From the NCBI GenBank assembly GCA_965263455.1, contig CBDHHN010000001.1:496001-560000 (forward strand): a stretch of DNA of 64,000 nucleotides, written 5' to 3'. Shown piece after piece: positions 27,956 through 35,767 of this stretch. The notes beneath the pieces are model-generated. The model had not been told where the DNA came from. It did not search any database and was given only the letters and a program-made list of their open reading frames with translations. Made by a program: the position numbers and the translations under genes. Each line of letters starts with the position of its first letter. Positions within the stretch are counted from its first letter, which is position 1. Source of the stretch: CADEDH01 sp965263455 (GTDB taxonomy: Bacteria; Actinomycetota; Acidimicrobiia; Acidimicrobiales; SZUA-35).

Positions 27956-29698
27956 ATGACCGATCTCATCGTCGATGGCCACGAAGCGGGCATGCTGCCG
28001 TCGGCCGATCCGGCGGGGGGATCGGGGCCGCAGGGCGGGCCGACGCCGACGCCGGCACCGACCGAGGATCGGCTGGTCCCGTTCCGGCCCGCCATCCTCG
28101 CCGTCCGCTGGGCCACCGCCGGGGTGTCGCTTGTCCTGGCCGCCCCCGATATGGCCGACGGCGACCGGGTGTTGGTCGGGTGGACGGCGGCCGTGTTGGG
28201 CAACGCCGTCCTCCGGACCTTCCGCCCTCTCCGGGACGACGGGTCGATCCGGGCCATGGTCGTGCTGTTGGTGGAGATCGCGCTCCACGTGATGGCCGTC
28301 ATCGCCACCGGGTACTGGGCCTCGCCCCTGGTGCTCCTGGTCGTCAACACGATCATCGTCGCCGGCTTCGCCCGGGGTTTCGGGTTCGCCATCCGGGTGG
28401 GCGCGGCGTCGACCCTGGCCGTCAGCGTGCCCGAGATCGGCCAGCCCGGCTACGGCCGGGACGAGGTGGCCCGCAGCGCCCAGTGGTCGACCCTCCTCCT
28501 GCTGGGCGGGATCGTGGCCGGCTACGCCCGTCGGATCTCGGGCGAGGCTTCGCGGCGACACAGCCTGGTCCTGAGCCGGGTGTCCCACCTGGCCGACACC
28601 AACGCCCTGCTGACCAAGCTCCACGGGATGGCCCAGACGCTCCCCGCGTCGCTCGACCTGACCGAGGTCCTCGACTCGACCATGGCCCGCCTCCGGGGCC
28701 TGGTCGCCTTCGACTCGGCCGTGCTGTTGACCACCGAGGCGTCCGAACTCCACTACACGGTCACCCGGACCCACGGCATCGACCTGACGGGCGAGATGGG
28801 CGTCGATGCCCTCCCCCGGCCGGCCCGCGCCGCCGTCGAGGGCAACCGGCTCACGGCGGTGGCCAACCTGGCCGGGATCGACCGACCGGTCGACCCCGAG
28901 GCCCGGTGCGGCCTCTACGTACCTCTGGTGTGTCGGAGCCGTCTGATCGGGCTGCTGGTCATCGAGCGCCGGGAGGATCGCCCGTTCTCGGAGCCCGACA
29001 CCCGGCTGGTCCAGGGGTTCGTGGAGCCGGTGGCGCTGTCGATCGACAACGCCCGCTGGTTCAAGCGGCTGCGGACGATCGGAGCCGATGAGGAACGGAC
29101 CCGCATCGCCCGCGACCTCCACGACCGGATCGGCCAGTCACTGGCCCATCTGGGCTTCGAGATCGACCGGATGGTCAAGCGCCACGACGACACCGACCCC
29201 GTGGCCAGGGACCTGCAGGAGCTGCGCCGCAGCCTGCGGGACGTGGTCGTCGAGGTCCGGGACGCACTGTCGGACCTGCGCAACGACGTGACCGACACCC
29301 GCGACCTGACCACGACCGTGCACGACTTCGCCCAACGGCTGGCCGAGCGAAGCGGTCTGAGGATCGAAATCGACTCCCGCACCACGGATCGACTGCCCCT
29401 GCGCCAGGAACGAGAGTTCTGGCGCATCGCCCAGGAGGCCCTGGTCAACGTGGAGCGCCACGCCGAGGCGACCGAGGTCGTTCTGCGCTGGCGGTCCGAC
29501 CGGACCATGGCCCTGCTGGAGATCGAGGATGACGGCCGGGGTCTCCCGGTCGCATCCGCCGACGGCGGCTTCGGCCGGGCCGACTCCTTCGGCCTGGTCG
29601 GCATGCGGGAACGGGCCGACGCCATCGGCGCCAGCCTCGAATTGACCTCGAATACAGGAGAAGGGACCAAAGTACGGTGTTTCCTAGCCAAGAGATGA
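27956..29698 (+). CDS. sensor histidine kinase, NarL/LuxR-partner type (HisKA_3, GAF)
   Basis: A 580-residue membrane sensor. ATG 27956 follows CGGGA. Layout: Pro/Gly-rich N-terminus (1-40), five or six TM helices (about 45-190), a linker helix, a GAF-like domain (about 215-365), dimerisation/phosphoacceptor helix RIARDLHDRIGQSLAHLG with His389, and a HATPase domain (FWRIAQEALVNVERHAEAT, DDGRGLP, GLVGMRERADAIGASLEL). Its stop overlaps the response regulator start as ATGA, so the two form a pair. The stimulus is unknown. Adjacency to the tad pilus genes suggests, but does not prove, control of them. Confidence 0.93.
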   Translation: MTDLIVDGHEAGMLPSADPAGGSGPQGGPTPTPAPTEDRLVPFRPAILAVRWATAGVSLVLAAPDMADGDRVLVGWTAAVLGNAVLRTFRPLRDDGSIRAMVVLLVEIALHVMAVIATGYWASPLVLLVVNTIIVAGFARGFGFAIRVGAASTLAVSVPEIGQPGYGRDEVARSAQWSTLLLLGGIVAGYARRISGEASRRHSLVLSRVSHLADTNALLTKLHGMAQTLPASLDLTEVLDSTMARLRGLVAFDSAVLLTTEASELHYTVTRTHGIDLTGEMGVDALPRPARAAVEGNRLTAVANLAGIDRPVDPEARCGLYVPLVCRSRLIGLLVIERREDRPFSEPDTRLVQGFVEPVALSIDNARWFKRLRTIGADEERTRIARDLHDRIGQSLAHLGFEIDRMVKRHDDTDPVARDLQELRRSLRDVVVEVRDALSDLRNDVTDTRDLTTTVHDFAQRLAERSGLRIEIDSRTTDRLPLRQEREFWRIAQEALVNVERHAEATEVVLRWRSDRTMALLEIEDDGRGLPVASADGGFGRADSFGLVGMRERADAIGASLELTSNTGEGTKVRCFLAKR

Positions 29699-30435
29699 AT
29701 GTTCGGTCCGGGACGGATGCCGGTGGCCCCCCGCCACAGGGATCCCGGGTCTGGACCGGCTCGGGAGCGATCGGTGCCACGGCCCCCGACCGGGCCTCGA
29801 TCCGATTGTTGCTGGCCGACGACCATCGCATGCTCCGCGAGGGCCTCCGACGCTCGCTGGAGGAACTCGGGTTCGCCGTGGCGGCCGAGGCCCGAAACGG
29901 GGCCGAGGCCCTCGACCTGGTTCGGACCGCCGGCCCCGACGTGGTCCTCATGGACATCACCATGCCCGGCATCGACGGTGTGGAGGCGACCCGCCGGATC
30001 CGGGCCGAGCACCCGACGGTCCGCATCCTGGTCCTCACCATGCACGCCGACCAGGACATCCTCACCGAAGCCATCCGGGCCGGGGCCAACGGCTACCTGG
30101 TCAAGGACTGCTCCATCGACGAGATCGCCACCTCGATCGAGGCCGTCGCCGCCGGTGAGACCGCCCTGTCGCCGGGCCTGGCCGCCTCGATGCTGGCCGA
30201 CGTGCGCCGCCAGGAGGAGGAGCCGCCCCAGGAGCGCCTGATCACGGCCCGGGAGGAGGAGGTTCTGCAGCTCATCGCCGACGGTTGTTCAACCCCTGAG
30301 GTGGCCGAGTCGCTGTATATCAGCCAGAAGACGGTGAAGAACCACCTGGCCTCGATCTACCAGAAGCTCGATGCCCGGGACCGAACCCAGGCCGTGCTGC
30401 GGGCGGTCCGCATGGGGATCGTCACCCTGAACTGA
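29695..30435 (+). CDS. NarL/FixJ-family response regulator
   Basis: A 246-residue DNA-binding regulator. ATG 29695 is chosen for the ATGA overlap with the kinase gene. The receiver domain begins after a ~40-residue flexible N-terminus: IRLLLADDHRMLREGL, phosphoacceptor Asp87 in VVLMDITMPGIDG, LVLTMHADQD, and Lys in GYLVKDCS. The LuxR-type helix-turn-helix is TAREEEVLQLIADGCS..EVAESLYISQKTVKNHLASI. The output targets are not known; flp lies 213 nt downstream on the same strand. Confidence 0.95.
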   Translation: MNVRSGTDAGGPPPQGSRVWTGSGAIGATAPDRASIRLLLADDHRMLREGLRRSLEELGFAVAAEARNGAEALDLVRTAGPDVVLMDITMPGIDGVEATRRIRAEHPTVRILVLTMHADQDILTEAIRAGANGYLVKDCSIDEIATSIEAVAAGETALSPGLAASMLADVRRQEEEPPQERLITAREEEVLQLIADGCSTPEVAESLYISQKTVKNHLASIYQKLDARDRTQAVLRAVRMGIVTLN

Positions 30436-30478
30436 GCAGCGACGACCCGGACCGAGAGACGGGCCGCGGACCGACGAC

Positions 30479-30504
30479 GGGGTCGGAGCGACAGCTCCGG
30501 CCCC
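30479..30504 (+). terminator. hairpin after the response regulator
   Basis: GGGGTCGGAGC-GACA-GCTCCGGCCCC, an 11-bp stem with one wobble pair, 41 nt after the stop codon. No T-run follows, so a hairpin-only or pausing terminator. Confidence 0.5.
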
Positions 30505-30647
30505 GTTGCGCGTCCGCCGTGGTCCGAATGATCCATGCAGATGGGACCTCGGGCCCATTCAGGATTCTGGGGGTGGCGTCGATCCAAAGCGGCATACCCA
30601 CCGCGGGTGTACCACACACCACACGCCTACTACGGAGATCCACCGAC

Positions 30648-30830
30648 ATGCTTCACTACGAGTTCCTCGCCACCTGGGCCCGGGCCCGAGCCAAGACCGA
30701 GCGGGGCGCCAGCCTCGTCGAGTACGCCCTGCTCGTCGCCCTCATCGCCGTCGTCTGCATCGCCGCCGTCACCCTCCTGGGCACGGCGGCCGAGAGCAAG
30801 TTCAGCTCCGTGGCCACCGCCATCGACTGA
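30648..30830 (+). CDS. flp: Flp-type pilin (tad pilus subunit)
   Basis: A 60-residue prepilin, start ATG 30648 with GGAG about 11 nt upstream. A hydrophilic leader rich in Arg ends at ...TERG, followed by the Flp signature ASLVEYALLVALIAVVCIA, with Glu at +5 and Tyr at +6 after the predicted cleavage at Gly-Ala. A short hydrophilic tail follows. Flp pilins assemble into thin adhesive pili through the Tad secretion machine, encoded nearby on the opposite strand. The prepilin peptidase is not in the window. Confidence 0.93.
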   Translation: MLHYEFLATWARARAKTERGASLVEYALLVALIAVVCIAAVTLLGTAAESKFSSVATAID

Positions 30831-30860
30831 TCGCCATCTCACCGACAACACTCCGATGAT

Positions 30861-30883
30861 CCCGGCCGAGTCGATCGGCCGGG
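30861..30883 (+). terminator. perfect hairpin after flp
   Basis: CCCGGCCGA-GTCGA-TCGGCCGGG, a 9-bp perfect stem 30 nt after the flp stop, with no T-run. It immediately precedes the 15-bp tandem repeat. Confidence 0.55.
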
Positions 30884-30885
30884 AT

Positions 30886-30975
30886 CAGCGCGTCCGAACT
30901 CAGCGCGTCCGAACTCAGCGCGTCCGAACTCAGCGCGTCCGAACTCAGCGCGTCCGAACTCAGCGGGGCCGAGAC
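30886..30975. repeat. 15-bp tandem repeat, five perfect copies plus one degenerate
   Basis: The unit CAGCGCGTCCGAACT occurs head to tail at 30886-30960, with a decayed sixth copy to about 30975. The unit length is a multiple of three but no credible gene spans it. Function unknown: a slippage-generated array, a protein-binding array or part of a transcript 3' end. Confidence 0.95.
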
Positions 30976-31365
30976 TGACCGCGTGCGAGGTCACCGCCCT
31001 CGGGGATGATCGCCTCGGGTGCCACCGTCACCGGCGTGTCGATCTTCGGACCGGGCGACCACGGCCCGGAGCACCACCACCCCACCGGTACCACCCGCCG
31101 GCCCCGGTGACCGCGGCGAGCCGCCAGTGCCGTCGTCCCCGGTCCACCGCCACGATCCTCCGTCACCCACGTCGAGCCCGGCGGCCACGCCGTCGGCCCA
31201 CGCCGATCTCCAGCGCCACCGGGCCGCGACCGGGCGATGGGGCCTCCGTCCTCTCCACACCCGACCCAGGTTGCCGGGCACCGGGCGCCTCCGCCTGAGC
31301 CCGACGGTTCCTTGACCGGTGGCCCACCTGGGTCGTCCTGCCCGAACGCCCCCCAGGGAGGAAGG
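30976..31365. other. gene-free stretch between flp repeats and the membrane protein gene
   Basis: About 390 nt with no open frame I can support. Short frames on both strands have Arg/Pro/Gly-rich, shadow-like composition and no start context. On the minus strand it is the 3' flank of the gene ending at 31366. I see no RNA fold or promoter that I would claim. Confidence 0.5.
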
Positions 31366-32859
31366 TCAGTCCCGGCAGCGGACGGCGGCCACCCCGTCGG
31401 TCCGGCAGGCCACGACCCAGTCGTCGTCGGCGAGGGCGATCCGCCACCCGGCGTCGTCCTCGAGCCACCGGTGGAAGGGGGTGTCGGCCTCCCACAACAC
31501 CACGTCGAACCGATTGCGAGCCACGATCTCGGCATGGTCGCCGGCGCCCAGCAGATCGGCGTGGTCCTCCAGAACGCCGGCCGGATGGAAGTCGAAGCGG
31601 TCGTCGACGAAGACCCGGGCCTCGGCCCCGAAACGCAGGTGAAGGTAGTTGCCCACCAGGTCGCGGTGGGCGACCAGGACCTCGGGGTCGGCCACCAGGG
31701 CCCGCTCGGCCAGCCAGTCGACCTCCGCCTCGGGATAGTCGTCGAGGGCCAGGGCCGGCGCGGTGGCGGTGACGGCGGCCACGGCCAGGCCGACCACGAT
31801 CATGGCCGCGCCCCCCAGCCGCAGGGCCGAGGACCGGACCGAGCCGTCGATCTCACCCAGCCACCCGTCGAGCGACGGCGCCAGCAGCCCGACCATCACC
31901 ACGGCCGCCGGTCCCAGGTTGCGCACGGCCAGCAGCCCGGAGACGAAGAACACGATCGCCGGAAGCAGGGACCGCCACGGGGCCCGACGGGAGGCGGCCA
32001 CCACCAGCACCACCAGCAGGACGAGGTACGCCCGCTCCACCGGACCGCGGAAGGTGGGCGAGGTCCACTCGGCGACGTTGTCCAGGGCGTCGCCCCGGGC
32101 CAGGAGGTGCAGGGGGAACCAGAGCACCCGCCAACCCAGGGGTCCGGCCATGGCCGCCAACGAACCGAGTGAGGCCGCCGCCACCAGGGTCAGGTCCCGT
32201 CTGGGCAATCGGCGGTCGTCGATGGCGGCCCCCACGGCGATGAGGACCGTCAGCCCGCCGCCGAGAACGAACGAGCCGTGGCTGTTGGCCCACACCCAGA
32301 ACACCGGCACGAGCCACCACGGGCCCAGTCGTCCGGCCGCCGCCAGCAACACCACGACCAGCCCGACGAGCCCGACCAGGAGAGGCCGGGGCGACCACAG
32401 GAAGGTGCCGATGACGAGGACCAACCCGGTGAGGCCGGCCCGGACCACCAGCGAGCGGGCCGGGGCCACCAGCGCCCACAACCCGGCGACCACGGCGACG
32501 GCGGCCAGGCCGTGGCCGACGCGGATGGCCGACGGGCCCGGCCCGGCCTCGAGGGCGGCGTAGACCACGCTGACCAACCAGCTCTGCACCGTCCACGGGT
32601 CGCCGGCGGCCAGGGCCGAGTAGGGGTCGACGGACGGGACCGAGCCCCCGTCGACGATCAGGCGGCCGGTGGCCAGATGGGTGAGGAAGCTGTTGTCGGC
32701 GATGGGGCGGGCCCCGATCACGAACCCGAGCACGGCCAGGACGCGGCCCACCAGGGCGGCCAAGTCGGGGCCGGGTCCGGGTTCCTCAACCGGCGGACCG
32801 GGACCCGGGTCGGGCAGGGGCTCGACGGTCCACTGTTCCGCCCCCCGGACCACGCCCAT
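31366..32859 (-). CDS. polytopic membrane protein, GT-C-like, unknown function
   Basis: A 497-residue protein. After a Pro/Gly-rich cytoplasmic N-terminus (1-32) come about ten TM helices (35-370) and a soluble C-terminal domain of ~125 residues (YPEAEVDWLAERALVADPE; VARNRFDVVLWEADTPFHRWL). Loop 1 contains ADNSFLTHLATGRLI followed by DPYSAL and PWTVQSW, a pattern seen in GT-C-like membrane proteins. The C-terminal section with a predicted Rossmann-like alternation is also found in that group. The stop-start spacing to tadC is only 6 nt, so it is transcribed with the tad genes and could modify or help assemble the pilus. No substrate can be named. Confidence 0.75.
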   Translation of the reverse strand: MGVVRGAEQWTVEPLPDPGPGPPVEEPGPGPDLAALVGRVLAVLGFVIGARPIADNSFLTHLATGRLIVDGGSVPSVDPYSALAAGDPWTVQSWLVSVVYAALEAGPGPSAIRVGHGLAAVAVVAGLWALVAPARSLVVRAGLTGLVLVIGTFLWSPRPLLVGLVGLVVVLLAAAGRLGPWWLVPVFWVWANSHGSFVLGGGLTVLIAVGAAIDDRRLPRRDLTLVAAASLGSLAAMAGPLGWRVLWFPLHLLARGDALDNVAEWTSPTFRGPVERAYLVLLVVLVVAASRRAPWRSLLPAIVFFVSGLLAVRNLGPAAVVMVGLLAPSLDGWLGEIDGSVRSSALRLGGAAMIVVGLAVAAVTATAPALALDDYPEAEVDWLAERALVADPEVLVAHRDLVGNYLHLRFGAEARVFVDDRFDFHPAGVLEDHADLLGAGDHAEIVARNRFDVVLWEADTPFHRWLEDDAGWRIALADDDWVVACRTDGVAAVRCRD

Positions 32860-32865
32860 GGAGAC

Positions 32866-33810
32866 TCAGCCCAGGTTGCGGGAGATGTTGATGAGCGCCG
32901 GTCCCAGCACCACGACGAACAGGGCGGGGAAGATGCAGAGCACCATCGGGATCATCATCTTGACCGGCGCCTTCTGGGCCTGTTCCTGGGCCAGCTGACG
33001 GCGCTTGATCCGCATCTCGTCGGCCTGGGCCCGCAGCACCCGGCCGATGCTGACACCAAAGGTGTCGGCCTGGATCATGGCCAGCACGAACGACCGGACT
33101 TCGGGGGTGTCGACCCGCTCCTGCAGGCCGCGCAGTGCCTGGGCCCGGGAGGCACCGGCCTGGGTCTCGCCCAGGACCCGAGCCAGCTCGTCGGAGAGAT
33201 CGCCCGGGACGTTGGTGATGACCCGGTCGACGGCCTGCTCGAAGCCGAGCCCGGCCTCGACCGAGATGACGAGGAGATCGAGCACGTCGGGCAGCGCCCG
33301 CTGCACCGACTTGCGGCGGGTGTTGACCGCCCGGTCGAGGCTGGTCGACGGCCCGACGGCCCCGATCACGGCACCGAGGACGGCGGTGGCCAGGTGGAGC
33401 AGGCCGCTCTGGCCCAGGGGATTCACGATGAGGATGAGGCCCAACCAGAGGGGAACGAAGGCGAAACCCAACACCCGTAGGGCCAGGAACCGTTCGACCC
33501 GCTCCGCCGAGTTGTACCCGGCCTGGACGTGCTTGCGCCGAATCCGCTCCACGTACTCGGGCGGGTTGAGCCGGCCGCCGAAGCGGCTGAAGGCGTGGAG
33601 GACCGGGGTCAGGAGCCGCTCCCGCACCGGGGCCAGCAGTTCCTGCTCCCGCTGGTTGTGGATCTCGTAGTCGTCGAGCTGGCGGAGGGTCGAGCGGGCC
33701 GACGACCGCTCCTCCATCTGGCTCAGGACGAAGAACATCACGAGGCCGACGGCGGCCCCGCCCAACGCCGCCAGGGCGCCCAGGGGTGGATCGGCGAGCA
33801 GCTCAAACAT
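32866..33810 (-). CDS. tadC: TadC-like type II secretion F-domain protein
   Basis: A 314-residue inner-membrane platform protein of the Tad pilus. One TM helix at 12-30, an acidic linker, a TM pair near 108-150, the T2SSF domain (ALPDVLDLLVISVEAGLGFEQAVDRV; VLGETQAGASRAQALRGLQERV) and a C-terminal TM helix (MMIPMVLCIFPALFVVVLG). It partners TadB and the TadA ATPase. The start lies 8 nt inside the end of tadB (33803-33810), indicating coupling. Confidence 0.93.
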   Translation of the reverse strand: MFELLADPPLGALAALGGAAVGLVMFFVLSQMEERSSARSTLRQLDDYEIHNQREQELLAPVRERLLTPVLHAFSRFGGRLNPPEYVERIRRKHVQAGYNSAERVERFLALRVLGFAFVPLWLGLILIVNPLGQSGLLHLATAVLGAVIGAVGPSTSLDRAVNTRRKSVQRALPDVLDLLVISVEAGLGFEQAVDRVITNVPGDLSDELARVLGETQAGASRAQALRGLQERVDTPEVRSFVLAMIQADTFGVSIGRVLRAQADEMRIKRRQLAQEQAQKAPVKMMIPMVLCIFPALFVVVLGPALINISRNLG

Positions 33811-35767
33811 CGACCGTGATCACCTTCTTCATCCAGGCCAGCCCGACCGTTCCCGACAGCAGACCCAACCCGAGGAGGATGTTGCCCATGGTCTCGGTGA
33901 ACAGCACCGACACGTAGCCGGGGTTGATCACCCACATGATCACGCCGAGGCCCGGGGGCAGGAACGACAGCACGCCGGCCGACATCTTGCCCTCGGCGGT
34001 GAGGGCCGACACCTCGCGCTTGAGACGGTCGCGGGCGATCATCGTGTCCGACACGCTGAGCAGCAGCTCGTTGAGGTTGCCACCCACCTCGCGCTGGATC
34101 CCGATCGCCATGACGGTCCAGGCGAAGTCGGGGCTCGACATGCGCTCGGCCACCCCGTTGAGGGCCTCCTCCAGCTCCCGCCCCAGGCGGGTCTCGGTCA
34201 TGGCCCGCCGGAGCTCCTGGCCCATCGGGTCGGCGATCTCGTTCGACACGGCGTCGAGGCCCTGGGGCAGCGAGTACCCGGCCCGCAGGGTCCCGGACAG
34301 CAGCTGCAGGGTGTCGGGCAACTGGGCCTCGAACCTGCGGAACCGGCGCCGACCCCGGAAGCGGACGACGAAGAACACCAGGCCCAGGGCCAGCAGACCG
34401 AAGACCAGGGAGCCCAGGGCGCTGCGGGTCAGAACCAGCCCGAAGCTGGCGGCCAGGATCACGGCGGCGGTGAGGATGAACATGGCCTCGCCCACCCGGA
34501 CCGGGATGTTGGCCTGCTCCAGCAGGTCCTCGATCCGAGCCTTGAATCCCTGGCGCTCGGCAAAGGTCTCGCCCAGCGTCACCGCCCGCTGCAGGAGGGC
34601 CGACTGGACCACCAGCTCGGTCGTTTCGACCTCGGGGTCCTGTCGATCCTCGGCGTAGCGGGCCAGGACCCCTTCCAGGTCCTCCTGTCGGCCCGTCATC
34701 ATCGTCCCCAGCGACCAGACCCCGAGCGAGATGCCGACGAAGGCCAAGCCCAGAGCCACGTACAGGCCGGCGGGCGAATCGAACAGCACGAACCCCGACG
34801 GGTCGACCGTCGCCTCCGGGCCCAGCTGGAGTGGGTTGACCGTACGCAGACCGGCCGGATACGAGAAGGCGAAGGTCCGCTCCCCGACGGCGAGGGTCGA
34901 GTTCAGCCTGGCCTCGTCCAGGTCCGGGCCGGGGAAGGACACGACGGTCCGGCTCGTCGACTTCTCGACGGCGTCGACCAGGGCCGGGGCCAGCTCGTCG
35001 ATGGCGCCGACCGGGTAGCTGAGGCCGGCGGTCCGCTCGGCGAGGTCGGCCAGGGCCGGCTCACCACCCTGGAACGACACCGACAGGACCTGGACCCCGG
35101 TCTGGAGCAAGGGCACCTGGGCGTGGTCCAGCTCGCCCCCATCGGACTCGTTCGGTCCGGTGCTGACCACGATCAGGGACTTGACCGTCGACGGATCGGA
35201 GCTGAACTGTTCGGCCCCCCGTTCCAGCGCGGTGTAGAGCGACGAACGATTGCGCACCGACAGGTTGTCGAAGGCGGCGGCCGGGGCCGCCGTGTCGCCG
35301 GTGGCACGCACCAGCACGGGAGCGCCGTCGGCGGCGGCGAGAACCGCCACCGTCGTCCCCTCGGGAGTGGCGGCCAGCGCCGGGCCCAGGGTGTTGATGA
35401 CCACCTCCAGGGCTCCGGTCAGGGTGCCGCGGACATGGGCGTCGACCACCACGACGACCTCGGCCGAGCGCCCGGCGTCGGTCGAGGTGGCCAACGTCGC
35501 GCCGGCCACGGTCTCACCCTCGACCACGACCTGGACCGGGCCCGGGTCGGTGGCGGCCAGGCCCACCAGTTCCACGGCAACCGTGCCGCCGGTGGCGTCG
35601 ACCGCGGTCAGGCGCGGGGCCGGAGCCGGGCTCTCGCCCTCGGAGGTCTGCCCCTGGGCCGAACCGGTCCAGGAACCGACCACGACCAGAACCAGCAGGG
35701 CCACCGCCGCCAGCCGCACCACGGGTGTGGCGTGCAGGGGACGGGGCGAGCGGGCGGGCTCGATCAT
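33803..35767 (-). CDS. tadB: VWA-TadB fusion protein (secreted von Willebrand A domain plus T2SSF platform)
   Basis: A 654-residue fusion, about twice the length of plain TadB. Residues 1-40 form a signal peptide (AAVALLVLVVVGSWTGSAQG). A von Willebrand factor A-like domain occupies about 80-270 (AEVVVVVDAHVRGT; SSLYTALERGAEQF; KSLIVVSTGPNES). The MIDAS position reads D109-A-H-V-R instead of DxSxS, so metal binding is doubtful. Then a TM helix (~330-355), a cytoplasmic linker, a TM pair, the T2SSF domain (FEAQLPDTLQLLSGTLRAGY; MAIGIQREVGGNLNELL) and C-terminal TM helices. The start overlaps the tadA stop as ATGA. The VWA domain would face outside and may contact pilin or surface. Confidence 0.9.
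   Translation of the reverse strand: MIEPARSPRPLHATPVVRLAAVALLVLVVVGSWTGSAQGQTSEGESPAPAPRLTAVDATGGTVAVELVGLAATDPGPVQVVVEGETVAGATLATSTDAGRSAEVVVVVDAHVRGTLTGALEVVINTLGPALAATPEGTTVAVLAAADGAPVLVRATGDTAAPAAAFDNLSVRNRSSLYTALERGAEQFSSDPSTVKSLIVVSTGPNESDGGELDHAQVPLLQTGVQVLSVSFQGGEPALADLAERTAGLSYPVGAIDELAPALVDAVEKSTSRTVVSFPGPDLDEARLNSTLAVGERTFAFSYPAGLRTVNPLQLGPEATVDPSGFVLFDSPAGLYVALGLAFVGISLGVWSLGTMMTGRQEDLEGVLARYAEDRQDPEVETTELVVQSALLQRAVTLGETFAERQGFKARIEDLLEQANIPVRVGEAMFILTAAVILAASFGLVLTRSALGSLVFGLLALGLVFFVVRFRGRRRFRRFEAQLPDTLQLLSGTLRAGYSLPQGLDAVSNEIADPMGQELRRAMTETRLGRELEEALNGVAERMSSPDFAWTVMAIGIQREVGGNLNELLLSVSDTMIARDRLKREVSALTAEGKMSAGVLSFLPPGLGVIMWVINPGYVSVLFTETMGNILLGLGLLSGTVGLAWMKKVITVDV

Noticed and set aside
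30886..30975. Repeat array as a possible CRISPR
   Set aside because: The 15-bp units are contiguous with no spacers and there are no cas genes.
31085..31096. GGGTGGTACCGG on minus, resembling the T-box antiterminator core
   Set aside because: There is no specifier loop or terminator with T-run, and no amino-acid or tRNA-synthetase gene follows on that strand for over 3 kb.
30991..31281. Minus-strand 96-codon frame between flp and the membrane gene
   Set aside because: Gly/Arg-rich composition, no start context, no hydrophobic or domain pattern.
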